Shown piece by piece: positions 1 through 12,900 of a DNA stretch of 64,000 nucleotides (position 1 is the first letter of the stretch; each line of letters opens with the position of its first letter). The notes under the pieces were generated by a model. The model did no database searches and was not told the origin of the DNA. It saw nothing but the letters and a program-made list of their open reading frames with translations. The translations under genes and the position numbers were made by a program. Source of the DNA: Narthecium ossifragum (Eukaryota; Streptophyta; Magnoliopsida; Dioscoreales; Nartheciaceae); NCBI GenBank assembly GCA_963920575.1, contig OY986966.1, forward strand, positions 26,255,717 to 26,319,716, given 5' to 3'.

Positions 1-399
1 TGCTGCATTACAAGGAGACTAAAGGCTTTTGTTAGCATGAAGTTCATGAATTTTCGAAGATATTACATCTACCAGTCATTGGCTTCGGCTCAAATGATGG
101 TGCAATAGATTTTTTTAACACAGTAGATTTGCTAATGCATTCAAAACATGCAAGCATTATAGCATAAGTGCTTATTGCAAATCCCTGTGGGCATAATCAA
201 AGGCCAATATTATGTACTTAGACAAACTAGCGCGCTGCTGCAATAATAGGCTTTAGCATACACATATGTGAGAAGACCTATAGATGACCGTAGAAAGTTG
301 CATGTTATAGTATGACAAATGCATCGAGCATGTCTACATTCAAATAAGAAAGTCATGATTTAAGCAACCTTAGGTTTAAATAAATATTGCTTAACTTAC

Positions 400-1556
400 A
401 ACACGTTCAAAGTTTCCACTGTCTACTTCCATTCTGCTACCAGAATTGTCCGGAGTGAATACTGCAGGTATAGGATCAGGATCTCGGGTAAGGAACACAG
501 TGTTAACTATACCATAGTTTCCCGTCATGACAGGTTGACGCTCGTCATGACGCCATTCCCCATCAACATAGAATTTGTACTGCGCAACAGAAAAAAGTGG
601 AACGAGCAATAAAGATGCAATAGAATATATGCATGAGTGATATATGGCACGTTTACAGATAAAAATGCACACATAACAGACCATCTGTCTACAATCTGCC
701 TATATCTGTCTGTGTGAGCAGGAAAAGACTGAAACAACAATCTAAAGATATTGCAGTACATCCAGATCCAACGAATAATAGCTCAGAAGAGATAAATGCT
801 AGGACGGACTTTCTTTGGACAGAAAAATCATTCATATACAGTGCCAGGAAGTCAATAATGCTTGGCAACCAAAAAAAGAACTCACCTGATGAAGACCAGG
901 AGTCAAGCTGCAAACAGCTTGAAACACAGTAGGACAACCCTCAACTTCAGCCATCGGAATGTGTTCGGTCCACCTAAATCCAGAATCCAAACATAGATGC
1001 AAAACGTCAGAAAACTGTAAGCATAAATTGATCCAATCTATAAGCATAAGCAGAACTCAAACGAATCACCATGAGATGCAAGTGAAGAGGATGTTTAATC
1101 AAGAACTAAGTTCGGGATTTTTTATGCTTAGCTAAGAACATGTGATGAGTGATGCTTGTGGGCAAGCATGCATTTTCATATAAGGGAGAGGCACTGGCTA
1201 AAAGACGATGTGGTTAAGGTAGGTCTTCTCAAATATTCATCCTGGATAAATATCTAGCGTGAACCGCACCCTAAGGGCATCGTTAGATAACGACCAATCT
1301 TCCAAGAACGCAAAAAACAAAACAAAAACAAACACAATAACAAAAACAAAAAAAGAAACAAAGAACGTTATAGAGAATGCAAGATTCACATTAAGAACTA
1401 AGCTTCTTGTTTTTTTTTTATTTATGAGTTGAACTAAGCTGACCTTGTAAAGGATCCAGTAAGGAAAACTCTCTGTCCCCCATATGGCCACACGAACCGC
1501 ATAGGGACCAGAACTCCACTCGCGTTATGTGAAGAATCCATCCCAGAAAGAAACAT
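400..1556 (-). CDS. SnRK1 subunit betagamma (SNF4-like), 5' exons only
   Basis: This is the N-terminal part of the plant KINbetagamma protein, the energy-sensing regulatory subunit of the SnRK1 kinase. I place three coding exons on the minus strand: 1444-1556, 886-974 and 400-579, each with GT-AG borders and phases that join. The start ATG (1554-1556) opens [20 protein letters not shown]. The exons encode a family-48 carbohydrate-binding (glycogen-binding) domain with [37 protein letters not shown] and [12 protein letters not shown]. The domain is followed by the conserved [11 protein letters not shown] stretch. The CBS-domain half lies beyond the left edge, so the gene is cut by the window and not truncated. 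The fusion of an AMPK-beta type CBM to an SNF4 gamma subunit is specific to plants. Family recognition is firm; exon borders are read by eye. Confidence 0.88.
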
Positions 1557-2350
1557 CCGTCTCAAGATTTCAAGAACCCACTGCTACAGAAATGCCACGC
1601 ACGTTCTTGGATCACTTCTGACTTCTTAGCAGTGCCAAAAACACTCAGCACCAATTCAAACATCCACCTTCTACCCCAGCGCTTATTTCCAGCATTAAAC
1701 TTCATAAATTCCCAGAACAGCACCTAATTTCTTTCATACTGTCAAGACCCCACAACAAAAGCCAAACCTAATTTAAGCTTCCTCCGGGAGCGGGATCCTC
1801 CCCCGCATCCGCAGAGGACCCCTTAGTGATCAGACATTCCGACCAGAGAAATCCCAAACCCTCAAAAGACTCATAACAATCGCAAGTTAGATGCCCCTCA
1901 AAGATCGAACCCTTTCTCGATCTCCACGGGCAAGCAAATCCAAAGCCCCGATCAAACTCTACATTTACATTAAAAAAACACCAAATCCCGAAACCCTAAC
2001 ACCTTCCTGATCCCAGCTTGCTGCCAATTCACAACAAACAATCATCAGCATCTGCAATCATACCCAAACCAGCACAAAATTTAGCCCAAATAAACGTTAA
2101 CGATCTACAACCCTAGCAGCACAAAAAGATCCAAAAAGCACCAAAAGACCCCTAATTCGCAGTAGGAGGAGAACAAAACCCAATTCCCAAAACCCGACAC
2201 GAAGGGAGGAAGGAGATCGTACTCGATGTCTTGGAAAAGAGAGAGGAGCGTGGTGAAATACAACGGAGAAAAAGAAGAGCGAGAGACGAGAGAGGGAAAG
2301 AACTATCGGGGGGGCTGAGATGATGATAGGTTGGGATGAGATCATGGACG
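1557..2350 (-). promoter_or_regulatory. Leader and promoter region of the SnRK1 betagamma gene
   Basis: About 800 bases lie upstream of the start codon. The sequence is C/A-rich and turns into a purine/pyrimidine-skewed stretch at 2180-2310, as is common in plant 5' leaders. There is probably a leader intron, since family members often have one, but I could not place its borders with confidence. No clear TATA box was seen. Confidence 0.35.
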
Positions 2351-2693
2351 TCCATATGTGATCGGACGGTGGGATGTTGCTGTCGACCGGCGAGGTTAAA
2401 CTTTGGGGATTATGGGGTTCGCGGACGCGCTAATTTGACATTGGGCCTGTAGTGGGCTGCCCGGGATTCTCGGGCAGGTGTGGGTCCCGCAGTGGGTGGT
2501 TTTCTTGCAGTGAAACTAAATTTAAATGGGTAAACAACGACAGATATTTTGGGCTTTGTAAGTTGGGTACACCGGGGAGATTTTTTTTCTTAAGATACCG
2601 GGAAGTATACCCCCCCGTTGGACTCGGAAACAGAATGAAAATTGAAGACAAGGCTGGACATGGCACCTATTCGAAAGCCCACGGTGGATGGGT

Positions 2694-2762
2694 GTGAGTT
2701 TGCGGGTTCGGGGGGCCTGCAGTAAGTGAGGTACTGCAGGCCCCCCGAACCCGTGAGTTTGC
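2694..2762. mobile_element. Perfect 22-bp hairpin between 10-bp direct repeats (foldback mini-insertion)
   Basis: Positions 2703-2724 and 2732-2753 are perfect inverted copies (22 bp each, GC-rich, core GGGGGGCCTGCAG) around a 7-base loop, AGTGAGG. The direct repeat GTGAGTTTGC occurs at 2694-2703 and 2753-2762, so the hairpin sits between copies of a 9-10 bp sequence. That looks like a target-site duplication of Mutator or hAT length. It lies in intergenic DNA and codes for nothing. Confidence 0.6.
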
Positions 2763-2810
2763 AGGTAATGTAGATCATAGATGCAATGGAATGAAGCCTC
2801 GCTTATTGTG

Positions 2811-2920
2811 GAGCAGACGCTCTTATTATAGCCACAAAGTTATCCACTGGCCTCAAACCAAGATAAACAGAGCAGCCGCTCTTATTATAGCCACAATGTT
2901 ACGTCCTCAAACCAAGATCT
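2811..2920. repeat. Two-copy tandem repeat, period 59 bp
   Basis: The unit begins GAGCAGACGCTCTTATTATA and ends CCTCAAACCAAGAT. It occurs at 2811-2869 and again from 2870 with a few substitutions and a small deletion. It lies in intergenic sequence and has no coding potential. Confidence 0.7.
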
Positions 2921-5160
2921 CACGCAGGAGGTCGCCCGATACCTCATACAGAAGCTAAATACAAGGATTTAAACACAAGGCCAGGCCAGATAACCAACCT
3001 TCCGTCTGCCCATCCACATTAACCACAACTCCTTGAAGACAAAGTTGAACCAAAGGCCGATAAATATATATATATAATCAGTGAACAACAATTTTAGCCT
3101 TCGAGCTCAACCATTCAGCTTAGCAGTCCTATAGCCGTATAGTTTTCACTTTTCAACAACCAAGACATGTTACAAGGATGTAAGAAAAGTTTGAAAACGC
3201 TGCGAATATTACATTGAAAAATAAAAAGAGAATTAATGTATATAGATCTCCGTCCACTAGACAACTAAATAACCATTACAAATTATTTTATACATGAAAC
3301 TTCATATGCTGTACAAACGAAGATAACTGTCTACACCTTAAATTACACTTTGCAACAACGATGTTTAGCAGAATCTTACAAATGCCTCACAAGAAAAGAA
3401 CCATCAAAACAAAATTATATCCAATCAAGGGTGGACTATATCATCAATACCCATCTTCCATATTCGGATAACAGAAGTCGGCGGATTCTAAGCCAGACCT
3501 CTAGCCGAGCCAATCTTCTTCACTCTGGAACTTACAGAAGCCTGAAAAATTCAAATTAGCCTAGCGGTTCAAACCCATGGGCGGATTGGATTGTACAGGG
3601 CACACAGCCATCCAATCATCAACATCAATCATCTAGCTAGCTCGGAATACAAAGTAACAGAGAACACTTAATTGCCATTTGATACATACATACTGATAAA
3701 AGAAGTTAGATACGTGAACTAATGGAGGGAAAAAATACATAAAAGTTGCACAGATATATCCAATCCTGTTCATAGAGGCATATTAACAAATATCAGAAAT
3801 GCCCACAAATAGAAGGCAAGCTGGGGATCATTAAGTTTAATTACCTCAATGCCAAGCATCCAAAATTGCCAAAAGCACTGGCATTCTTCCAATATGAAAG
3901 GAAGACCAATCAACTCTTATATGTAATTCTTTGGTACAAATTCGAGTAGTATATGAACATGCTAAACCTGATGATCAATGAAGGAAGCCTTCTACCATCC
4001 ATCCTCAGATCACCTAACAAGCATGACAGATCTTAGATAAACATCATCTGATAGGAGTAGAGGACCCTGACACAGATCTTGGTCAGCTGTATTCGCATCA
4101 CTAAGCTGAACTCTTTTCAAGTGAAGAAAGTTAATCACACGAAGAAAATGAAGCCTATAAGATACAGTCCATGGAGCTCCGCAAATACTCCAGAAAAATT
4201 TACACATATCAGACTAAAAATGGAGCTCAGGATAAGAATCGGAACTAAAAATTAGATTTCTGCTATTGGAAAAAAGAATCTTCTAAGGGATGATACATGG
4301 CACAGAGAGTCGGGCGGGCTGTCCAATTAAAACATTCTACCTAAGCACTTGGAATAGATACAAATAATACATGGAGCTTCAAGATGTAAGCAAAAACTAT
4401 GCTTGTTACAATCCACTGAGCTGCCATCATGACGTACCTGAAAGCAGGAGCAACAACATATTTAACAACCATATTTACACCATACTAATAGACTTTATGT
4501 AAAACCATGAATATAATTCAACTAAAATAACAATTATCAGCAGCACCATATGAATTCTGGTTCAGAACATATCAAGTGTCACTAAAGCACAGAAAGTCTA
4601 TAACATCTTTGAATGACTGCCAAATAAGAAGCATCATTTAACAGAGACGGAGAACAAGCTTTAGTGTATTTGCCAATCGCAACAAGTGTTCCACTTGTAC
4701 TGCAATTTGCTCATCTCGGTTCTAATATTTGATGTTCACTAAGCATTCAAATTCAAGACCTTTTTTAAAGCATTCCCATGTCTGATCTTGCTTTGGGAAA
4801 TTAAGTGCCAATTTGTGCAAGGTTAAGGTTGCAACTACATTAACAAAAGACAATTCGGGAAAAGTAAAAGGTATACGAGCAGAACAAGAGGTGTGCATGG
4901 TTCCAGCAGAATATGCCAAATAAATATCGTCTCAAAGATCCACGTACAAGTATTGACATAATTGGTTGTGCCCAGACCTATGTTCTACATGTGCCATATG
5001 AATTAGCAAGGGAAGGATTGAAACGAACAATGAAACAAGCAACGAATGAAAGACACGCATCATGTGAATAGCAAGGGAAGGATTGAAAGGCAACAATGAA
5101 GCAAGTACTGAATGAATGACAAAACACAAGGCATAAACAACAAAGGATAAGGTTCAAAGA
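2921..5160. other. Gene-poor A/T-rich stretch, possible decayed or unidentified exons
   Basis: I see no complete gene here. On the minus strand two short open segments follow AG acceptors. One is near 4330-4440 and would encode a hydrophobic stretch (YVMMAAQWIVTSIVFAYILK). The other, near 3490-3560, ends in KKIGSARGLA and a stop. Their splice phases do not join into a convincing model. They could be 3' exons of the unidentified gene around 5.9-6.2 kb, or chance. Confidence 0.25.
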
Positions 5161-5164
5161 ACCC

Positions 5165-5445
5165 CTTTCTTTATTTGGTCTACCTACTTGAGCCAGATGA
5201 TAGGAAACCTTCACATCCAATTTTTAAGGGGGGGATCCAATCCTATTGGAACTGATCCCCATTTTTCTTTTGCTAGACCCATATCTAAAATACCTACTTT
5301 CTTACAATTACAAGGTTCATTCGAATATGAAATCCAATCCCTGAAATACAGCATCCAACTTTTTTTTACAATGGCACAGACAATTCGCCCAGTTGCTTCT
5401 CGTGGATTTTCATAACCCTGCTGTGCAAAATGGGATATGCATTTG
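5165..5445. pseudogene. Nuclear plastid DNA insertion: rpoC1 fragment joined to a petA fragment
   Basis: The plus strand at about 5255-5365 reads [20 protein letters not shown] and then [16 protein letters not shown]. This matches the start of rpoC1 exon 2 (plastid RNA polymerase beta' subunit) with several substitutions. Just upstream (5185-5255), GAGCC...GAAA...GGGGG resembles domain V of the group II intron that precedes this exon. The minus strand at 5372-5445 reads [17 protein letters not shown], the N-terminus of mature cytochrome f (petA), with a 1-base deletion before it. The two genes lie far apart in plastid genomes, so the insertion is a mosaic. It is non-functional. Assignment rests on remembered family sequences; petA is the firmer of the two. 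Confidence 0.7.
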
Positions 5446-5883
5446 AAATAGATGTCCAAATTAATCGAATAATACTTTAAACATGTCCTAATTAGCTCAT
5501 AATATCAAGTTAATCAAATCTAAGAATCAAGCGCTACAGAGAAAAAAAGTATTTGACTAAACGATATTTTGCACCGCATCCAAAAAATGTCATGCCATTC
5601 ACTGCTCCAGTTATAGCTTTGACACATTCATGCACTTCTCTTATAACATTTCTGTCAACAAAGGTCAACTTCACATGCTCGTTATAAACAAAGTCAGCTT
5701 CCCACTTGAACTAGATACACTTGATAATCTGGTTGCATATGTCCTTTTTAGTACGATTTAATAGGCTTGACATGAAAAGATCTCTTGAAAGAGATGCTAT
5801 CATCTCTTGACAAAGCAACCAAAGCATATCAGAAACATCAACCAAAAAAAAACTTCCAACTGGCTAATAGGTGGTAATTGTAC

Positions 5884-6158
5884 CTGTTTGGACTTTACAC
5901 CCATAACTGATGGCAGCAATAATAATGCACAAACACCCAAATCTCCTGCCTAATGTCAGCTTATTGAAATATGCAGCATACATTTCCTGCCATGAGAACA
6001 ACATCGATGATGAGAAGCAATCCAATAATTAGTACATGCTGAATAAGCGACTACACTAGCTACTGGTAAAAGGAAGTCACATACCTTCTTTCTCAGTTTC
6101 AGTCTCGCAACCTTCTTGTAAGACCAAATGAAATATACATCTTTAGACACCGTAGCTT
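5884..6158 (-). CDS. Two possible exons of an unidentified membrane protein gene
   Basis: Exon 6085-6158 (acceptor TTAG, donor AAG|GTATGTG) encodes ATVSKDVYFIWSYKK and then a basic stretch, VARLKLRKK. Exon 5884-5986 (acceptor GGCAG, donor ACAG|GTACAA) continues in phase with EMYAAYFNKLTLGRRFG and a hydrophobic run, CLCIIIAAISYG. A further donor at 6340 would join in phase. The pattern suggests a membrane protein with a basic juxtamembrane segment. I do not recognise the family and could not extend the model in either direction. It may be a real gene downstream of the CW zinc finger gene, a remnant, or coincidence. Confidence 0.3.
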
Positions 6159-6599
6159 CTAATTAGTAGCTAGGTTTATTAACAATCAGAAGAAAAACTC
6201 TGCATCAGATCTATCAGGCTTACAGGACAGCAACCTACAGAAAGCAAGCAAAAAGTCGGCGTCAAAGCTTAGCATCTCACAATTAAAAGTAGATTTAAAG
6301 CAAGAAAAAACAAAAGCAAAACTATTGACTATCACATACCATGAACTGTCCATAGTGATCCCATCTTCATAGCACTCAAAGAGAAGCAAACTTCAGCATT
6401 TTACATTTAGCTGACAATTATGAGTAAGCATATGCACGAACTACTTGCGTATATATATACTTTGTATCCTACTCTACAAAAATTTTCCTTAAGGATGGGC
6501 CTCAGAAGAAAGCACTCAAGTATCAGTATGTTAGCAGCTCAGCTTCCAACTGAATGGCAAATGGGCCGCAAACCCTCATGTCAAGAAAGCGCCACAGCC

Positions 6600-6969
6600 T
6601 AATTTCTTGTGTGATCTCCATCTTGTTCCAGAAGCAGCAGAACTCTTCACATATTTGTTTTATCGAAATGGGACCATGATATACCTCACAAACAATGGCG
6701 CTTCACCATAAACGTCTCCAATAAGAGGCCCTTTCTCCAGTGGAAACAAATGTTGAATTCGCAAACAATACTGACAAAATTGCCACCCAGTCTCTGTCTG
6801 CACACTTCACAAGAACGTCCAACGACTGCAGGCCCCGGAGAAAGGCCACTCGTACCAGTAGAAAGTACTCTTAGAGTTTCCTCTCTGACAGCCAGCATGG
6901 CAGAAATAACAAACCAGAAAAAAGAAGCATTCACAAGGATGACGATTCTTTCTCTTTTTGTTTGAATGC
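6600..6969 (-). other. Probable 3' untranslated region of the CW zinc finger gene
   Basis: This sequence follows the TGA stop at 6970-6972 on the minus strand. It has short open frames but no family-like protein. I see no clear polyadenylation signal that settles the end. Confidence 0.4.
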
Positions 6970-9900
6970 TCAATGACTAATAACTTCCATAGAAACTCGT
7001 ACAAGATGCAGAAGTCTTTCTATGTTGTGAAAGTTAAAATCAAGAACTTTTTTCACTGAAGACAATCGACCAGCCCTGTCCTTTTCTGCGTGTGCATCGG
7101 CAGCTGCTATAGCAATCCGATACTTCCTTGATGCGTCGAAAGCACAGACTGTTTCATTTGTCTGTGAATAAAACCATTTCAAATTCCCTCAGGAATCATC
7201 TCAACAAGAACCATAAAGCCACTAAGAAATCAGTATGCTTCTAATATTCTCAATAAAAAAAGAATTAAAATGCCGACACCACAAGAAAATGAAACTTGAA
7301 ACGCATTAGATACTTTATGTTCTGTCATAAGTGTTACTTTTACTCCGCCTAATACATTGAATTCAAGAATTCAAAATTAAATTTTATTTGCCCATAAAGC
7401 CTACTTAAAATAAGTTAGGAGAAATAATTTTTATCCATGCGTTACTGAAATAGCTGCACTGCTAGTTGTAGGAAGATTTAATTTTAGAATTCTAACTCCA
7501 TGGCCTCCCATCATGCTGCCTCATGGTACTACACACTCAATAATTAAGTGACATTCTTTCACAAATAAAACTAACGTGCAAAAGCACATTGGAGCATTAA
7601 ATGTAACTCAACAAATTGAAATTTGATGTTTCTCACTTAACCACTATGTCACTCTAATTACCATTAGTAGGACAAAGTTCTGCACAAGTATGCGGGGAAA
7701 AGATGACATATAGACAATTCACCTTCTGGAAAAAAACTGTTATACAGATATTGTTTAGCAAACCACGCTAAACATACTTAAAGGCAGACAACTTACATAA
7801 TTAAGCAATCGCATAAAATTTGGACGATGACGAGCAGCTATTACATGGCTGCCAGCAACTTGAGGAGAACTGACACCCTTGGCTGAAACAGCCTTATCCA
7901 GTGCACCTTGATTGTTCAGGTTGTCCACATCTGAAGCAGATGATGATGGAGACTCACCTACAAAAACCACTGGGATGTCAACATTTAGCAATGGTTACAT
8001 AACATTGTAGCCACATATTATCACTCATATCAACGCTTTAACATCCATATAACATGAAAAGAATTGGAGATATGAGAACACATGAATTCACGCATGCACG
8101 CAGACATGATAAAATAATGTTTCTTCTTGCACATTAATTACAGCAATCAAATATAGGGTACTAAACAATTTACTTTAGTGGAGCTTAAGACAATAGCACT
8201 GATAAATCATGTACATGCAACCTACTCGTTCACGAAGAGAGAGCAAGAAACTATATATAGAGTCAAGGGTCACCAAGGCCCAGGATTTGGCAATATGAAC
8301 TGAACCAGAGGCCTCCAGTAACTAAGCAATTCCATCAAATGTGATCTTAAGGATTAAGAGCTTTTTATTATCAGCTGGTAACTAACATCAGTCCACTATG
8401 AGTTTTTGAGCAGCATTCTCGCCCAAGTAAAATTTAGTAAGAAAATAGTTATAAAGGGTTCCATACTTTCCAATAGTCCATATGCTAGGTCACCTTAGTT
8501 TGAGATTATGCATCAAAGATTTCAAATTTAAGGGACAACCATTTATCTGTTATCCCCTAACCCATATTGATTTCTATGGGCTTCTGAGACAGCTCGAGGT
8601 GATTGTCATTCTGAAAAGGAAAAGAACCTGGATGTTGTAAATTTACTTTGTACAGGTATTGAATTTGAAGTTAGGACCAGAAGCTCGATACTCTATGATC
8701 AACGAAGCATGAAGCAAATTCGATCAAAAAATGGCACAAATGTACATCAAGAAGTGCCAGAGAAAAGACAAATAATTCTAGATGTTAGATTGAAATTTAA
8801 AAAAAAAAATACTTCAGCCACCTGGAAAAACCATTTGTAGAGCTGTTTGCAATTCTTGCCTATCTACACTTGCACTGGAATGCTTAAAATATGTGACCTT
8901 CAAGTATGCAACTTCCACACACTTGTAGGCTAGAGCAGCAGCCGCCATTTCTTTGCACCTTTCGTACTCATGGGCACAAAATCTGTTACAAGAATGTAAT
9001 TTAGTTTTCACAGGAAGACCTTCCAACTAACATATCAAAAATGAGGCAAATTAGCGCAAGTTAAAACATATGTAATCACCATCTCTTTAGTGACCTTAGG
9101 TTTGGATACCCAGAATTCCACCACCAACAACTCAAGTCCAAAATGTTGCATGTTGTGCAGAAGGTGTCATAGCTACTAAGTGTTGTTCATGGATTGGTGT
9201 TATTCTTCTTTTTCCAGCAAAACCCTTGTGCCACATCCACATTTAAAACTTGATTGTGTAGCTCACATCCTTGAAAACCCATCTTACTCTTATGCAGGCA
9301 CGTTGAGATTTCTTTATCACACTCTAATAGTCCTCCCCTCTATAACAAAAACTATTAAACATGACGGACACTTCACGGAACTTGGTTGTGCGCTTTGGGC
9401 AATGCATGCACATCACCCATGTGATCTGATGCACGGTGGTCGAAATTTTGCATCGTCATCACCTGATGCTAAATTGTCACCCCAGATGCTTGGTAATATA
9501 TTCACAACAAACTGTTAATTTGCCGGTGCACCTATCTAGGATTCTTGTAAGTGCAAGATGTTCGTCTAATTCCTAAGTCTTTTGAAGTGTACCCTAGCCA
9601 TAACAGCATCCCCCACATGTTCACTTTGTTGCTTCAAGTAAAGTATACCATTGATTGTACAATGCAAAACAGTGGATGGTTTTTTAGCACTATTGGTAAA
9701 CAATTTGGAATTATATGCTTCCGCTAATTATTTCATTAGGGGTTGCTTAGTAGTAAAACTGGCAAGTGGGTATCCAACTTAGAAATGGAGCTGATATGCT
9801 AGCTCATATCCATGTCACCCACATTTAGCATAAAAGGACATAACATGTTTCAAAATGTTCACTTACTCGCAGAGTCTTGCAGTGTCCGAATACATTTGCA

Positions 9901-12900
9901 TTGACTTATTAGCTTCCCCATGTCTCGCAGTCTCAACACCGAGAGGCTCCAACAGAGAGGCATAATGAAGAAATTTCAAAGCTGCCTGAAAATAGAGGCC
10001 AGTACTTTCAAGCTCCAACCCTTCATTCTGTAACATAACCAATTTGTTGATCTTGTTAGCCATAGAATAAAGTCCTAGAAATTATCAACATAGCAAAGAT
10101 CATGTTAACCTTTAGTCTGTTTGCTGTGTGCTTAAGATCTCTAGCTTCTTTCAAGACATTGGCAGCAGAGTGGCTATCCCTTCTGATTGGGCTTGGGGCA
10201 TCAGGCCCATTTGGTGTTGCTTGCCTCAAACTGTTCTGTGGTGCTGCATTCTGATTATCAGGTTTTCTTGATTGCATGACCTTCGATGCATCACCATTGG
10301 CTGTGTTGACAATGCACACTTCTGGCTTACTTCCCTTAGCAGTTGGCAGTACCTGGCTACCCCGCCGTGATGTTTCTTCTTTATTTCTGGAAGGCAAACC
10401 TGAAGGTGCTTTCCCTCTTCCTGATGCCAATTCTGAACAATCAGCTCTGTCTTTCTCTTCGTTAAAGCACACCAACTTAGAGTTTTCCTGCTTAGTGGAC
10501 TTGCCAACAACACAATCTTTAGCAGCAACTTTCATTTTGATTTCCTTGCCATGTTTATCAAGCAAATGGAGGCCATGCACATCCAACTTCCCTTCCAACC
10601 CATGACTTGAGCGATCATCTCTTCTATCCACACAAGGTCCTCTTACCAACAGGTCTTTCTTATGCACGTAATCATTCTCAGTCTCCTCCAGATACATGTA
10701 ATGTTCATCTCTGTGATCTTCACAGTGCTTCATCAAGTCACGATGTTCTTCGTCGAGGGCATTTTTATTTGCAATCCTGCCGTTATTTGCTGGACAAAAC
10801 TCATGCTCGCTAAAAGAATTGTCAACTTCAAGGTTACCCTTCTCAAGCCCCGATTTAGAACTTTTATTTCTCTCAAGAACCTGTGAGGATGAGTTCTTAT
10901 TCATTTCCCAATGATCAAACCCATTTGCTAGGTGGTTGTTATGCAATTTATCAAGATCATGGTGATGGTCTTCATCTGAAGGTCCATAATCACAATGTTG
11001 ATCCAATGTATTCCCAATGCCATTAGTAGCATTTGGCTGTTGAAGTTCAATAGGGGAAGTATCTCCAAAAATTTGCAGATGCATTTGGTCTTTGGCTTTG
11101 TTTCCAGATAAAGGATTCACCTCTTTATCCTCATAATGATATGGACCTCTTAAAGAATCCAAAATGCTACGCTCCACAGCTCTGAGACCCTCCGAAGATT
11201 TCTGCTGAAGAGAAGAAGCGTTTTCCTTCTTTATTATTCTACACCGGTTCCTTTGACCATCAACTTCCCCCTCTGAATATCCTTTTGGACTATCCATGAC
11301 AGAAAAGACGGCATTAGTGTTTTCATTCTTTGACCCTAGATTCCTTGTACTATTATGCTTATTCCTATTGGAGCTACGCATTGGTGAGGAAGAAACTGAC
11401 TCCACCGGCGAGCATCTTCCATCTTGGAAATTAGCTCTACTTTTATGGGAGCCTGATACCTTCGAGGAACTTGAATTAGCTGCTGTAGAAGGTTGTCCAT
11501 AACCAAAGTCCTTCTTCAAGGAATCACTACCACCCAGATCCTCCTTACAATTTGCATTTTCTCGATACTGCACCAATCGGTTCTCCTTGCCAGCAGGACC
11601 TCGAGTTTCCTCCATTTCATCATTCAGAGATTGCCTTACTCCAGATAACACGATTCTGGTCATTCGAGTTTTTTTATCCATTTTGACACTTGCATTGCTT
11701 GTTTTGGACTCCTTCCTCTCAGACTTTGAAACCTTGGGCTTCTTTTCCTTCCTCCACTCACTTTCACTAAAAGCTTCCTTGACATCGGCCCTTCTGTCCA
11801 CCAAGGGCTGATTAGCAAGTGGTGATATCTGATGACCCTGATTCTCCTGCCACTCCAGTTTTCTCTTCTTAGCAGAAGCATCAAACCTATCAAATTTTTC
11901 CATTTCTGAAGCACTGGCATGATCTTTAAACTCAGCAACAGTAAAGTTTTGAACTAGAGCTTCTGAAGTTATATGAGAAGCAGGTAAATTGCCTTTCATA
12001 TCACCTGTCATGTCCTTAGAAGATAAATGACCATTGTGCTTCTGCGCCTTCCCTCCATTTACATTAGATGGGAAAAAATTATCTACCACGGAAGTCACCT
12101 TTCCAGCAACTTCATACTCAGAGTGCCAATCTTCATTGCGACGTAAGCCTTCGGTCTTTACTTTCTTTGATAATCTCAAACCATCTTGGTCTACCTCCCT
12201 CTTGCCTTTTGATTTTGGATGCTTCCCACCTCTTTCAAGATAGTCAGCTGAAAAAAAAACATATATCACAGAGAGTTATAATCATGGTTCTTCAAGAACA
12301 GAGATAAGAAATCAGGTCAATTGTTTTATATGTACTATACCCTCATCAGAAGAACATCCCAAATTCTTATATTTCTCCTTTTGTCTTGACTTATGCTTCT
12401 CTGAAGCAAAATCAATAGATTTGCTTGTGAACTCTAGGCCACCTTTGGTCAAGGAGTTTGATTCCAGAGGATGTTGGTTCACATCATTCAAGCTTCGACA
12501 TTTGCTGGAGGCCATTTGGTTTTTACTCCCCGAATTTGAGGTCTGGAACGAAGCAACATTCTTGGGTGTATTTGATGCATCCTTCGATCCATGCTTTTTC
12601 TTTCCTACAGCAGGTGCATTCTGCATATTGGGTTCAAGACCATCTGTAAGGTGCTGTGCATCAGCTGAGGTTGGATATGTTGCGACAACACCATGGTAAC
12701 CAGTCAGATTAGCATCAGACACCGGAATCTGGTACAGGGCATGTAGAGCCTTTGTAGTTTCTTCCTCACTTAAGTTGCACCTGTTCATTCCAGGTGGCCT
12801 GAAGAAAGAGATCGGATGAAGATGGTTAGGTCAAAATTCTTATGGACACAAAAATAGTGGCCACTAACAGAACAGAAAGAGGGCCCCAAAAAATGATATA

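Noticed and set aside
2703..2753. Hairpin as a bacterial-type terminator or microRNA precursor
   Set aside because: This is a plant nuclear region, so no intrinsic terminator is expected. The 7-base loop and perfect arms are unlike a plant miRNA precursor, and the flanking direct repeat suggests insertion.
5211..5459. petA and rpoC1 sequences as functional organelle-type genes
   Set aside because: They are short fragments with substitutions and a deletion, joined in opposite orientation inside nuclear sequence.
9180..9518. 112-codon plus-strand frame as a gene within an intron
   Set aside because: No recognisable domain, no promoter or splice evidence, and it lies entirely in an intron of the CW zinc finger gene.
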